NCBI GenBank assembly: GCA_028554795.2
Contig: CM068824.1
Location: forward strand, 165,351,946-165,415,945
DNA length: 64,000 nt
Source: Sinohyriopsis cumingii
Taxonomy: Eukaryota; Mollusca; Bivalvia; Unionida; Unionidae
Direction: 5' to 3'
Shown: in pieces, positions 8,312-16,528 of the stretch
Numbering within the stretch: the stretch's first letter is position 1
Layout: the number at the start of each line of letters is the position of its first letter
Translations under genes and position numbers: made by a program
Notes under the pieces: model-generated
Databases searched by the model: none
The model's input: only the letters and a program-made list of their open reading frames with translations
Told to the model about the DNA's origin: nothing

Positions 8312-9631
8312 CTAATAATCTAGAATGACTTCTCTCAAACTGTTGATTTCTATGGTATTATCGAATTCGGCATACAGGATGACGTTCACTGTCTCTGGCA
8401 GAGGATTTGCAAACTGAAGTTCCACACGAATCTGGCCGGATTTTATAGGGTGGAAATGTCCCTCGTCGCTGCCTTGGTCTGGAGTGAAATCGAAAGCCCA
8501 CAAAGCATAGCCTCCTGCGTAATCGTCGTACGTAATGCCGTGACTGGTGTTGGTTCCTAACTGTCCCGTCGCTTCGTACAGGGACAAGTACGATCTCAAG
8601 TAATTCATTTTATTGGGAGAAAAGTCGGGTTCGAAAGGTCGGGTACACAAGGTCTTGCCATCGCGACTGACTTCGATTTTCTTCACGTTGAAGTGTTGAA
8701 AGTGGAAAGGATTTTCAGCGAAGGCTCCGTTGAAGGCTGCATTCGAGACCATACCAAGGATAAAACGTTTGGGTAACTGTCCTTGGAACAGATGATCTTC
8801 GATCATGGAATGATGTCCAATGGGAATGGTGAACGTTTTCACTTCCACACGTCGTATGGGATACTTGGCGGTCGTTCTGCTCAACGTCTGACTGATGTCG
8901 TTTCCCACTTTAGGTATCACTTCCACGCGTCGTACGTAAAGTTTGGCCTCCTCGATTTGGCTTTTAGGATTGCCAGTCTTAGTAGCAGTTTCATCAGCCA
9001 ACAAATGGAAAGTGGCACTGCTGCGATTCAGTCTCAGGCGCACATTGACCCCGTTCAGCAAATATTTCTCTTGCAACCACATGTCCAAATGCAAACGATC
9101 CATCAGTTCTAAACTCTTTTTACCTGTGATTCTGCTTCGTCTTTCCCCAAAGCCGTCATTGTCACCTGCGTCAACTATCTTAAACTTGCCCGCTTCGTCA
9201 GCTTCCCATACCACACAAGCATTGAGATGGGTGTTCTTGGCATCTATTCCGTACGTCAAGAGATTTTCCAGGTAGGCACGGTAAGGGTAAGTATCCATGC
9301 TGCTGCTGACCAGTTTGTTATTCAAGTACAAGTCCACTCCACTAAACAAGGAATGCATGAAATTGTTGACGGGAGCTATAATCTCAGTGTCTTCTACTGT
9401 ACCATCATCCTTATCTAGAACTTTGACTTTCAAGTACAAGTAACTGCTATTCAGATCGATGTAATCTTCGGGCTGTCCTTTGATTTCAAACTCGATGGGA
9501 GCTGAGGCTGTCAATGAGGAGACGGGATGAAATTCCACCCATTGGGATTCTTGCATGGTCATCATGGTGGGGGGCATGGCAAACAGATCCAGTTCCGTCT
9601 TGGAACAGGCGCAAGACTCTCGGTGCATCAT
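8312..9631 (-). CDS. MCP: Major capsid protein, double jelly-roll type, about 439 aa
   Basis: Matches the Polinton major capsid family, known to form double jelly-roll, hexon-like capsomers. Characteristic stretches include IEFEIKGQPEDYIDLNSSYL near the N-terminus, NNFMHSLFSGVDLYLNN at about 90-106, and the C-terminal DYAGGYALWAFDFTPDQ and VNVILYAEFDNTIEIN. The first ATG pair is at 9631; a second cluster (MMTMQESQW) at 9565 is an alternative start giving 417 aa. Element 2 breaks the frame between the two, which favours the inner start or a defect there. It is 11 bases from the pX/pVI-like gene. Confidence 0.9.
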   Translation of the reverse strand: MMHRESCACSKTELDLFAMPPTMMTMQESQWVEFHPVSSLTASAPIEFEIKGQPEDYIDLNSSYLYLKVKVLDKDDGTVEDTEIIAPVNNFMHSLFSGVDLYLNNKLVSSSMDTYPYRAYLENLLTYGIDAKNTHLNACVVWEADEAGKFKIVDAGDNDGFGERRSRITGKKSLELMDRLHLDMWLQEKYLLNGVNVRLRLNRSSATFHLLADETATKTGNPKSQIEEAKLYVRRVEVIPKVGNDISQTLSRTTAKYPIRRVEVKTFTIPIGHHSMIEDHLFQGQLPKRFILGMVSNAAFNGAFAENPFHFQHFNVKKIEVSRDGKTLCTRPFEPDFSPNKMNYLRSYLSLYEATGQLGTNTSHGITYDDYAGGYALWAFDFTPDQGSDEGHFHPIKSGQIRVELQFANPLPETVNVILYAEFDNTIEINSLREVILDY

Positions 9632-9642
9632 TTTTCTATGTT

Positions 9643-10059
9643 TCAATAATCGAAAACGTCTAAGTCTCGAACGGTTCTTCTTTTCTTGGCCTTTCTCGCT
9701 TGAAGTCTGGTGAAAGGGTGTTTTCTTCGTCGTCTCTTTCTGCCTTGTCCTTGCTGAATGCCTGACTCGGTAGCGTGCAGGGCATTTATAGGTGTGTCTC
9801 GTCGGCCCAAAATGTCTTTACCCGTTTGCAGCAAGACATTTTTGCCTGCCCTCATGAAGGCTTCTTTAGGGTTTTGTTTGTCGATGATGACATTTTGGAG
9901 AAATTCTTTGCCTTGCGTCAGTGCCGCATCTTTCAAGGCGTGCAATCCGCGTGTCACCATCGGTTTCAAGACTGGAGCCACCGAACGAAAGGCCGATTTT
10001 AACATGTCTCCTAAACCGTGTCCTCGCTGTCGAGCAACCCCTCGGTACACTGGATACAT
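9643..10059 (-). CDS. Basic pX/pVI-like virion protein candidate, 138 aa
   Basis: N-terminus YRGVARQRGHGLGDML followed by an amphipathic helix-rich stretch (to about residue 60), and a strongly basic C-terminus (GRKRRRRKHPFTRLQARKAKKRR at about 105-128). It resembles in layout adenovirus minor core/membrane-active proteins (pVI, pX), which are also encoded beside capsid genes. The Gly-rich GHGLG could be a maturation site for the protease (inference). Neighbours are penton upstream and major capsid downstream. The element 2 copy is frame-broken. Confidence 0.6.
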   Translation of the reverse strand: MYPVYRGVARQRGHGLGDMLKSAFRSVAPVLKPMVTRGLHALKDAALTQGKEFLQNVIIDKQNPKEAFMRAGKNVLLQTGKDILGRRDTPINALHATESGIQQGQGRKRRRRKHPFTRLQARKAKKRRTVRDLDVFDY

Positions 10060-10070
10060 GACTTACTTAC

Positions 10071-11011
10071 TTACGAGTCGTGAGAGAACCGTTTTCGAAA
10101 ATGGAGTTTCACCGTGACTTTTCCTTTGGTGAATGGAATATTTTGTCCCAAATCTCCTTTTATAGTAATGTTGACCGTGTCCAAACACGACTTGCTGACC
10201 GGCAAATAGTGAGGATGGACAAATTCGCGGTGGAGGTGGTAAGTGTTTCCACCTTCCTCGTCAGCGATTGTGGCAGAATCCACTTTGAAAGGAATGACAC
10301 GCAGTAACGGCACGGAGGTGTGTCCCACCACGTTGTATTCCACCACATCGGAATACACAAAGATCAAATTCAGTCCTTGGTTCAGTTCTACCGGGGTACG
10401 AAAATACTTGACAAAAGTATCGTTCTCGTAAATGACGACTTTTTCTTTTAGTGTATTTTCTGTTTTCTTCTTCATCTTTACGTCACCACCCAACATGTCA
10501 AACAATTCATCATTAAAATGGAAACTCATGATTTTTCCCCCTCAGGAAATTTCATCAGGAAGCGACGAGCTGTTTTGTGGTATTCCAGGGTGACAGCTTT
10601 GGACTTGAAAGTCTTAAAAGCTTCCCCAAACACGCCATTAAACTTGGAGGCTATGACGCTGACCAAATGTTGACCACTAAAATAATAGCCTGAGGGAATG
10701 AACAACTCATAGTCCATCCAATTTGGATTGACTTTGTTTTGTTTTTTATGGGGATATTTGCTATTGTCATTCATCCACTTTTTCAATGGTTCGTCATAAA
10801 CTTCCACCGTAAATTTACTTTGATCGTCAATGACATTGAGGACTTGGGTCGGGTGAATCATTTCTACCAAAGCCACTTCCCAATGGGCTTCGTGATCTAA
10901 GGGGATGGCCTGAGGTAATTTGGCTGTGTAACAGCACAACGTGTTATTGGGAAATACCTCCATGGAACTGTCACTGGGTAAGGTTAAGTAAAATTGGTTT
11001 TGGTGACTCAT
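10071..11011 (-). pseudogene. Minor capsid (penton-type) protein, frame-broken
   Basis: A Polinton single-jelly-roll minor capsid/penton homologue. The first part (11011-10526, 161 aa) has the family start FYLTLPSDSSMEVFPNNTL and EVALVEMIHP; the second (10529-10071, 152 aa) has the family end FVYSDVVEYNVVGHTSVPLLRVI and HPHYLPVSKS. In element 2 the junction region is continuous, so element 1 appears to lack one base at about 10538-10545 in a G/A run, and the upstream frame stops at 10526. A 4-base ATGA overlap at 10526-10529 could allow re-initiation, but a split penton is not usual. Element 2 has its own break at a different place. Confidence 0.85.
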
Positions 11012-11421
11012 AATTCCAGAGTTCTGTGGCTGTCCGAGGGGTTAGTGGATGTCAGAGGCGTGTCTCCGCCCAAAATGGGGTTCTGGTTGTGGTTGTTGGA
11101 GTGGTGACTGGCACTGGCACTGGACACAACGTTCCCGTTCGAGGAGAATTTCAGGGAGGGATTGGGAAGCAGGTAACCGATGCAACTGCTCAATAAAATG
11201 GTCCACAATTGTTTGTCTCCTTGTTGCAAACTCAAATTGGCGATGGCTGCCCCGATGACACAATACACCACGAAGATTTGGCAGAAAAAGACGATTTGCG
11301 TTTTAGGCACACGTTCTCCACACCACACCCACAAGGGTTGTTTTTGTAAATCTTGCACAGAAGAACTAGGGGAAGAAGGAGTGGTCGACGTAGCTGCGTC
11401 TGCTGCTGTGTGAAAGGGCAT
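11008..11421 (-). CDS. Polinton membrane protein, two transmembrane segments, 137 aa
   Basis: Conserved Polinton-associated family of unknown function, probably virion or assembly related. A Ser/Thr-rich N-terminus (1-28) is followed by TM1 at about 42-62 (IVFFCQIFVVYCVIGAA) and TM2 at about 72-86, which ends in the family signature GYLLPNPSLKF. The tail is polar and variable between elements. First ATG is 11421 (MPFHTAADAA). A TATAAAAA box lies about 20 bases upstream, and the stop overlaps the penton ATG by 4 bases (11008-11011). Confidence 0.75.
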   Translation of the reverse strand: MPFHTAADAATSTTPSSPSSSVQDLQKQPLWVWCGERVPKTQIVFFCQIFVVYCVIGAAIANLSLQQGDKQLWTILLSSCIGYLLPNPSLKFSSNGNVVSSASASHHSNNHNQNPILGGDTPLTSTNPSDSHRTLEL

Positions 11422-11426
11422 GATGG

Positions 11427-12538
11427 TCACTTCTTCTTTTTATAGTCGATGACTTGCGAAGCGTCGATCCAAGAATCGAAACTGGTGGATATCCTTTCCA
11501 ACGTACTTTCACTTCTTTGACACGTCGTTTGCCCACTTTACGGGTTCTGCGTTCGAGAATGCTTTCGATGTCGTACACGTCGTCTTCTTTTTTGGTGACA
11601 CGTTGTAACTCGGGCAAATAAAACGTTCCTTTGAGTACTTCTCCGTTCATGTCTTCCAATTTATAGACGGCAGGATGACGGCCATGCACTCGTCCAGTGA
11701 CGCGAAACAGTTCGGTCGTCCAGTTAGGTAAGTAACCTTTGTCGAAAGTGCGTTTGGTTTTGCCAATGCGCACCCAATCTCCTACGGTCAACTCTCCACT
11801 TTTCTTGGGGACAGCCCTCGTCGGGGACGTACCGAACAGACGCTCAAACACCAGCACTTCGTTGTCGGGAGTCACGTCTTGCGGGGCACGTCCGATGCTT
11901 CGATGGTAAGATTGGTTGTACGCTTGCACCAGGTGCGGTAAGATGTCGATGTACTTCAGAGTGTGGTGATGCGTAAAATATTTCCACATGCGTTCTTTCA
12001 AAGTGCGTTGAAAACGTTCCACGATGCTGGCTTTGGTTTCGGGATTCTCGGTGGTAAAAAAATGAATGTCACGTTTCTTTAATTCTTTTTGGAAAGCTTG
12101 GTTCAGAAATTCGGTGCCTTTGTCCGTTTGCCATCGAAGAGGGTGACGACCGCTTTGTTTTAACACCCGTTGCAGGGCTCGCACTAACTCGCTGCTGGAT
12201 TTGGAAGTCAAGGGCACGACCCAGGCAAATTTGGAAAAGACGTCGATGACACAAAACAAATATTTGTAGCCACGATTGTAGCTGGCCAAATGAGAGACAT
12301 CGGCTAAATCGGCTTGCCATTGTTGATCGATGCCTTCCACTCGGGTGCGACTTCTGGCAAACTTACGTCGAATGGGTTTGTGTAAAGTGTAGGTAGCTTG
12401 TTCTTGTAACCATCGTTGCACTTGAGGTAAACGGAGACTTTTCAGTCGCGTTTTGGCAGCACGATACAATTTTTGAACTCCTGCGTAACCTGCAGGATGG
12501 GAGGGATCGTAGTAAATGCTAGCTAAGACTTTTTCCAT
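11427..12538 (-). CDS. INT: Retroviral-type integrase with chromodomain, C-terminus frame-broken
   Basis: DDE-type rve integrase that joins element ends to host DNA and makes the 6-bp duplication. Catalytic triad D77 (WQADLAD), D139 (WQTDKGTEF) and E174 (ASIVERFQ). A C-terminal chromodomain starts with VYDIESILERR and continues to KVRWKGYPP. One G is missing at about 11485 relative to element 2, so after GYPP the frame shifts and runs to 11366 through unrelated residues, losing the last chromodomain strand and helix. The catalytic core is intact. ATG at 12538 gives MEKVLASIYYDP, as in element 2. Confidence 0.9.
11437..11446 (-). promoter_or_regulatory. TATA box for membrane protein gene
   Basis: Minus strand CTATAAAAAG about 20 bases upstream of ATG 11421, inside the end of the integrase gene. 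Confidence 0.5.
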
Positions 12539-12559
12539 TTTTTTGTGTTGATTGGTGTC

Positions 12560-13213
12560 TTAATAAGGCACCCACTCTTGGAAGAGGCTACTCTTTTTCT
12601 CTTGGGGTATTTTCTTGGATTGCAATGCTTTGCGTGTGCGGCCAGCAATAGGTGTCGAAGAGTTGGAGGATGTCTGAGCAGGGGATATCGGTTCTTGTTT
12701 CACTTCTGTCTTCACTTCTGTCTTCACTTTCTTTTTCTCTTGTGAGGAAGAAGAGGTGGCCATCATCTTTTTAATCCATCCAATTCTGGAGGTAGGTGGT
12801 GTTGTTAACTTGCGTACTTTTTCTGGTGGAGTTTGAAACCCTTCTTCTTCTTCTTCTTCTTCTTCTTTTCCTTTTTCTGTCTTGGTCACGGGTACTGGTG
12901 GTACTGGTACTGGTACTGGTGATGGTGCTGGACTTTTCATCAAGGTCTTAAAATCTTTCAAAGTGGGTAGAGCTGTTTCGTCTAAAGCTTTCTGGTGAGA
13001 GAGTTGTAGTCGTTGCAAAAGTTGACCGTACTTTTGCGATTTTTCTGTTTCGGACAAATCTTGGCGATCCATCAAGGATTGCAATTCGTGTTGTAACTGG
13101 GACATCTCGCTCAAATTGGGATTGGGAGGTAAATGCGGGGTGCGTTGTTCTTGCCACCGATGGTATTCCATCCATCGTTTGTAAGGCACTAAAGCTAGTT
13201 TTCGTCCTTCCAT
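12560..13213 (-). CDS. Conserved Polinton coiled-coil protein (KLALVPYKRW type), 217 aa
   Basis: N-terminal 95 residues are conserved between elements and start MEGRKLALVPYKRW, a start pattern typical of a Polinton-associated family of unknown function. It is followed by a coiled coil (SEMSQLQHELQSLMDRQDL ... QLLQRLQ). The C-terminal half is P/E/K/S-rich, low complexity and strongly divergent from element 2 (48685-49386). It sits directly upstream of the integrase gene (21 bases). A GATAAAAAGG box lies upstream. A structural or assembly role is inference. Confidence 0.65.
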   Translation of the reverse strand: MEGRKLALVPYKRWMEYHRWQEQRTPHLPPNPNLSEMSQLQHELQSLMDRQDLSETEKSQKYGQLLQRLQLSHQKALDETALPTLKDFKTLMKSPAPSPVPVPVPPVPVTKTEKGKEEEEEEEEGFQTPPEKVRKLTTPPTSRIGWIKKMMATSSSSQEKKKVKTEVKTEVKQEPISPAQTSSNSSTPIAGRTRKALQSKKIPQEKKSSLFQEWVPY

Positions 13214-13256
13214 GGGGTTGTCAGGGGTGAATTCTGAGATCTTGGGACTTCCGAAG

Positions 13257-13266
13257 GCCTTTTTAT
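13257..13266 (-). promoter_or_regulatory. TATA-like box for coiled-coil protein gene
   Basis: Minus strand CAAGATAAAAAGG about 45 bases upstream of ATG 13213, overlapping the end of the preceding gene. Confidence 0.45.
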
Positions 13267-13649
13267 CTTGCTCCCACCAGTCCTCCCAACATGGTTCCCA
13301 AGACTCCTTTCAGTATGGGGCCGAACAAGAGAGGTAAAATGCCTCCACGTTGGACCAACATCTTATTTTTTTGACGAATGGGAATTTTCTTTTGAACCAT
13401 TTTCCGAAGAACGTGACGATGTTTGCCTAAGCATTGTTTCTGGTGTTTGGACAAAGGGATCGTGCCTTTCAAAACGTTCAAACAACATTCGCACACGGTA
13501 TCGATGACCTCTTTGGAGGCCGTTTGAATGAGTTTTTTTCGTAGGGGTGGAGAAGCTTTGGACAGGACAGATAACATGTCCCCATGTTTGGCTAAACGTG
13601 GTGGTAGTCCTTTTCTTTTCTTTCCTTGGGGTTTTCTGGAGGGTGACAT
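13263..13649 (-). CDS. Conserved basic/hydrophobic Polinton protein with RGG junction, 128 aa
   Basis: Basic N-terminus (SRKPQGKKRKG), a conserved helical middle with CECC (about 53-56), then KMLVQRGG at 97-103 followed by a Gly/Leu-rich hydrophobic tail (LPLLFGPILKGVLGTMLGGL). Such small proteins are common in invertebrate Polintons, and function is not established. The GG junction before a membrane-active-like tail is a plausible cleavage site for the viral-type protease (inference). The start at 13649 matches element 2. The gene at 13966-14913 contains a related N-terminal module. Confidence 0.7.
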   Translation of the reverse strand: MSPSRKPQGKKRKGLPPRLAKHGDMLSVLSKASPPLRKKLIQTASKEVIDTVCECCLNVLKGTIPLSKHQKQCLGKHRHVLRKMVQKKIPIRQKNKMLVQRGGILPLLFGPILKGVLGTMLGGLVGAR

Positions 13650-13710
13650 CTTTGCTTGTGGGTTCCGGGACATTCACCGAACAGACACTAATGTCGATGA
13701 CTTAACACAC

Positions 13711-13720
13711 ACCCTTTTAT
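13711..13720 (-). promoter_or_regulatory. TATA-like box upstream of 128-aa protein gene
   Basis: Minus strand GATAAAAGGG about 62 bases upstream of ATG 13649. It lies in sequence absent from element 2. Confidence 0.4.
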
Positions 13721-13732
13721 CTTTTTTTGGGA

Positions 13733-13921
13733 CTATCGCTTTGTCATAAAGGTGACAATGTTTTTCCCAAAATCTCCAAGGAATCCTCCCCTTTGTTGAC
13801 GCCTCTTTTTCTTGGAACGACTGTGTCTTTTTTTAGGGTAACGTCGATGCTTGGCTAAGCGCTTTGTCGGATGACGCGTCTGCCTTTGTCTCTTTCTTTT
13901 GTGGCTTCTTGGAGGTGACAT
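13733..13921 (-). CDS. Small Arg/Lys-rich core-like protein, 62 aa (element 1 only)
   Basis: About half Arg/Lys/His with a GGFLGDFG motif at about 45-52, similar in style to adenovirus protein X/VII precursors, so a DNA-condensing core protein is likely (inference). The first residues (MSPPR) and the bases around the ATG resemble those of the following gene (MSPSR at 13649). Element 2 lacks this gene, with a join exactly between these two similar start regions. ATG 13921 follows a TATAAAAAG box at 13961-13970. Confidence 0.65.
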   Translation of the reverse strand: MSPPRSHKRKRQRQTRHPTKRLAKHRRYPKKRHSRSKKKRRQQRGGFLGDFGKNIVTFMTKR

Positions 13922-13960
13922 CTTTTTACAAGTTCACTGATACCCCGACTTGGTCACAGG

Positions 13961-13970
13961 TCTTTTTATA
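13961..13970 (-). promoter_or_regulatory. TATA box for 62-aa core-like gene
   Basis: Minus strand TATAAAAAGA about 40 bases upstream of ATG 13921. In element 2 the equivalent box (about 49879-49885) stands before the 128-aa gene instead. Confidence 0.5.
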
Positions 13971-14913
13971 CTGGAACGCGTCGCCACTGATTGTCTTTAC
14001 GTTTTATCAGTTTGAGGACAGGCATGACACGTCGTGCAGGGGTACGCAACGGACTAAATCGAGCCAGTTCTTGCTTGGACAAATCCAGTAAACTTTGTAA
14101 CATGCCCGATCTTTCATGGACTTTGATTTTGGGAGAAGGTACTTTGTGAGCAGCAGCCACTGCCGCTAAATTGGAAGGTCCTGCCACTGGGGAAGTTCTT
14201 TTGGGGGTCATCAACGGAGAAGTTCTTGGTGTGATCAACGTCTCCAAGTACTCTTCAGTTCCTGGTGACATCAACGGAGAAGTGGACAAACGTGAGGCTG
14301 CCGGAGACGCTGTGGCAGGTCGTGGTTTGCGAGTGTAAGGTTGCGTCCTGGCCGAAGTGCCTCTCTTGCGACTAGTTTTCTTCTGTGGACTTTTCTTTTT
14401 CTGAGGACTTTTTCTCTGTTTCTTTTTCTGGGGGCTTCTTTTCTTTTTCCGGGGTGGTGGTGTCTGGTAAGAGGAGGGTCCTGCCACTGGAGAAGTTATT
14501 CTTCTTGGGGACTTGGTCTTTTTCTTTTTCTTCTTGGGGCTTCGTTGAACTTTTGTCTTGGGGATAACTTTGGGGGCATTAGGATCCCATCTTAAGAGTG
14601 AGCGAATGATGACCCCTCCTAGAGTACCGCTCCCTCCAGGTTTCAAAATGATTTGTTTTTTGGTTTGAGTGTCGATGCGGGGATCGGCCAGTTGGACCAA
14701 AGCAACTTTGTTTCGATCGAAAAAGCGTTGGGTTTGATGAGGAATCTGAATGATTCCTTGGAGTAATTGACGTGCCGTCACCGTGAACCATCGTAAGACT
14801 TCTTTGAGACTAGCTTCTAAGACACGAGCTCGTGTTTGTGGATCTTTTTCTCGACTGATGCCATACAAGGCACGAATCAATTTGACGGGAAGATGCGACC
14901 GAAGGGACGTCAT
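13966..14913 (-). CDS. Basic core-like protein with Polinton GG module, 315 aa
   Basis: Residues 1-110 form a conserved helical module ending LVQLADPRID ... ILKPGGSGTLGG, resembling the end of the 128-aa protein (a distant paralogue by pattern). Residues about 120-280 are a K/R/S/P-rich disordered tail with repeats of the type SPQKKK and TSPVAGPS, suited to nucleic-acid binding. The last 40 residues are again basic. A core or DNA-packaging role is inference. The first ATG is at 14913, as in element 2; a TATAAAAAC box lies 38 bases upstream. Confidence 0.7.
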   Translation of the reverse strand: MTSLRSHLPVKLIRALYGISREKDPQTRARVLEASLKEVLRWFTVTARQLLQGIIQIPHQTQRFFDRNKVALVQLADPRIDTQTKKQIILKPGGSGTLGGVIIRSLLRWDPNAPKVIPKTKVQRSPKKKKKKTKSPRRITSPVAGPSSYQTPPPRKKKRSPQKKKQRKSPQKKKSPQKKTSRKRGTSARTQPYTRKPRPATASPAASRLSTSPLMSPGTEEYLETLITPRTSPLMTPKRTSPVAGPSNLAAVAAAHKVPSPKIKVHERSGMLQSLLDLSKQELARFSPLRTPARRVMPVLKLIKRKDNQWRRVPV

Positions 14914-14950
14914 GTTCACACTGTGTGAGACAGACGAAAAAGGGTCTGAG

Positions 14951-14960
14951 GTTTTTATAG
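14951..14960 (-). promoter_or_regulatory. TATA box for basic core-like gene
   Basis: Minus strand CTATAAAAAC, 38 bases before ATG 14913, just beyond the ATPase stop codon at 14968. Confidence 0.5.
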
Positions 14961-14967
14961 ATTTTTT

Positions 14968-15711
14968 TCATGGGGAGTGAAATGAAGTCGAGCACGGAGA
15001 CGTGTACAGGACAGGCCCTCCGTCTTGGCACCAGTGGTGAAACAAGTGGGTACGAAATCGCAAATCCTCGGGAGTCGTAGGTTTCAAATCGACGAGTAAA
15101 TAGGCGTGTGGCGTTTGAGTGGCATCGTCGTACGCCTGAGTCAACCAAGGCGTTCCTAACTGTTTGGCTAAGACTTGCACTTGCGATTTATCTCGAGGAC
15201 TTTTAAACAAGACCACGTAATGCGCATTGAGACTGATGGTGCGATGGGCTTTACTTTGTTGAAACAAATTTTGGGTGATGTAAACAACACTGGCATTACG
15301 GTGATGCCCTTTGCGCGTGAACCACAGTTTAATTTCTTCTTCGTCTTCTCCTAACATGTCGTCAAAAATGACCAAATGGGTTTGACGGGAGTCAGAGACG
15401 ATGCCGTCGTCTTCTTTAGGAATGCCTTCCACAAACACGATGGAATCGCCTTGACTTTCTCGCAAGAGGCTGTACGCCGATTGCCACTCTTTGTAACACC
15501 ACACGATCCGTTGAGGGGGCCGATCGATGAAATGATGTTTATGTTCGATCAAACGTTTGACGAATTCGGTTTTGCCTGAACCGCTAGGTCCAGCAATGAG
15601 CATGTTAAAGGGATGGCGAAGATACAAAGCCTCCCAACTGGCACGATCTAAGTGTTCGTCGATGACTTTGACAGTAGAGGAAGAGGGAGCAGAGACAGTA
15701 GAGGTAGCCAT
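14968..15711 (-). CDS. ATPase: A32/FtsK-type genome-packaging ATPase, 247 aa
   Basis: P-loop ATPase of the HerA/FtsK superfamily that pumps DNA into the capsid in related viruses. Walker A GPSGSGKT at 41-48, Walker B LVIFDD at 113-118, followed by a conserved YITQNLF segment (sensor region). Length is typical. ATG 15711 (MATSTVSAPS); in-frame codons further upstream are not ATG. The C-terminal few residues differ in element 2. A TATATAAAC box is 47 bases upstream. Confidence 0.93.
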   Translation of the reverse strand: MATSTVSAPSSSTVKVIDEHLDRASWEALYLRHPFNMLIAGPSGSGKTEFVKRLIEHKHHFIDRPPQRIVWCYKEWQSAYSLLRESQGDSIVFVEGIPKEDDGIVSDSRQTHLVIFDDMLGEDEEEIKLWFTRKGHHRNASVVYITQNLFQQSKAHRTISLNAHYVVLFKSPRDKSQVQVLAKQLGTPWLTQAYDDATQTPHAYLLVDLKPTTPEDLRFRTHLFHHWCQDGGPVLYTSPCSTSFHSP

Positions 15712-15757
15712 GGTGTGAGAAATGTCACTTGTGACACGAAAAACAAACAAGACAAGA

Positions 15758-15767
15758 GTTTATATAC
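15758..15767 (-). promoter_or_regulatory. TATA box for ATPase gene
   Basis: Minus strand GTATATAAAC, 47 bases before ATG 15711. A minus-strand AATAAA (about 15782-15788), possibly ending the upstream transcript, is adjacent. Confidence 0.5.
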
Positions 15768-15799
15768 TTTTTCAGAACACGTTTATTCAATGTTTTTTT

Positions 15800-16150
15800 T
15801 CAAACATGAATACGAAAGACAAAAATACATAAAAGCCAAAGGCTTAAGTACAAGGATAAAAGGCACATGATAACGATGAACGTGGAATAAACACAAGTGT
15901 CTGTACAACAATCACATGTTTTGGGTAATGTTCTAACCAGTTCTATAGTAGGGGGTAAGGTCACACAAGTGTCCTCCCGAAAGGGTCTTTCAGGTCTGTC
16001 CACGACAGTCCTGTCCTGGGTGACGGGTTCTTCTGGCACCGTCACTAACACGGGTTGAAAAGTAACTTTTTTCCTTGAACAACTCTCGTGCATACTGGGC
16101 CACTTCTTGGGTCCAAGCCTCAAAACCCCATTCTTTCCAGGCACGGACAT
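15800..16150 (-). CDS. Single-pass membrane protein candidate, about 116 aa
   Basis: Not recognised. Polar, basic N-terminal 75 residues, a Cys cluster (TCDCCTDTC at about 78-86) and one strong C-terminal transmembrane segment (88-111), so a tail-anchored topology is likely. First ATG in frame is 16150. It overlaps the upstream gene (15990-16313) by about 160 bases in another frame, and the overlap is kept in element 2 with few changes. Splicing instead of overlap cannot be excluded. Confidence 0.5.
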   Translation of the reverse strand: MSVPGKNGVLRLGPKKWPSMHESCSRKKVTFQPVLVTVPEEPVTQDRTVVDRPERPFREDTCVTLPPTIELVRTLPKTCDCCTDTCVYSTFIVIMCLLSLYLSLWLLCIFVFRIHV

Positions 16151-16313
16151 CTGTCCAATGGGGATGTAAGTCACAAGCTACACACACATCGTCATACACG
16201 TCTTGGGTAGCTAAAAGTTGACGAATCTTTTTTTCCTGTTGAGGTCGAGAAGTATCCAGATGAAAACGCAAGGCTTTGAGCAAAAGGAGTTTTTCGTGAC
16301 CATTTAAGGCCAT
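15990..16313 (-). CDS. Hypothetical helical protein, 107 aa
   Basis: Not recognised. Leu-rich helical N-terminus (MALNGHEKLLLLKALRFHL), central DVYDDVCVACDLHPHW with Cys and His, basic tail. ATG 16313 overlaps the end of the 74-aa gene by 10 bases, and its 3' half overlaps the membrane protein gene. Conserved in element 2 (51911-52252). Confidence 0.5.
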   Translation of the reverse strand: MALNGHEKLLLLKALRFHLDTSRPQQEKKIRQLLATQDVYDDVCVACDLHPHWTDVRAWKEWGFEAWTQEVAQYARELFKEKSYFSTRVSDGARRTRHPGQDCRGQT

Positions 16314-16528
16314 GGAGGTGGTAAGTACTGATCGTAAAGAGTCCACAAAGAATCGGCTGGTAAACGAAATCCCAAAAAACAAGTCACTAAGACACACACC
16401 ACTTGTCGTCCCAAATTAAATGAATACAGTTCTTGTAATAATCGATGGTAATGATCCACGGTTTGAATATGGTCATTGAGTTCCTTCCACGGAATCTGTT
16501 GGATTACATACGACATAAGTCGTGGCAT
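16304..16528 (-). CDS. Hypothetical protein, 74 aa
   Basis: Not recognised. Starts MPRLMSYVIQQIPWKELNDH; contains a hydrophobic stretch (VVCVLVTCFLGFRL at about 42-55) that could be a membrane segment, and ends LPPPWP. ATG 16528 is 9 bases after a CTATAAAAAC box. It overlaps the preceding 172-aa gene by 56 bases. The same length and near-identical sequence are present in element 2. Confidence 0.5.
   Translation of the reverse strand: MPRLMSYVIQQIPWKELNDHIQTVDHYHRLLQELYSFNLGRQVVCVLVTCFLGFRLPADSLWTLYDQYLPPPWP

Noticed and set aside
10526-10545. Programmed frameshift or re-initiation to explain the split penton
   Set aside because: Element 2 is continuous here and breaks elsewhere, so a conserved recoding site is unlikely; the ATGA overlap is probably accidental.
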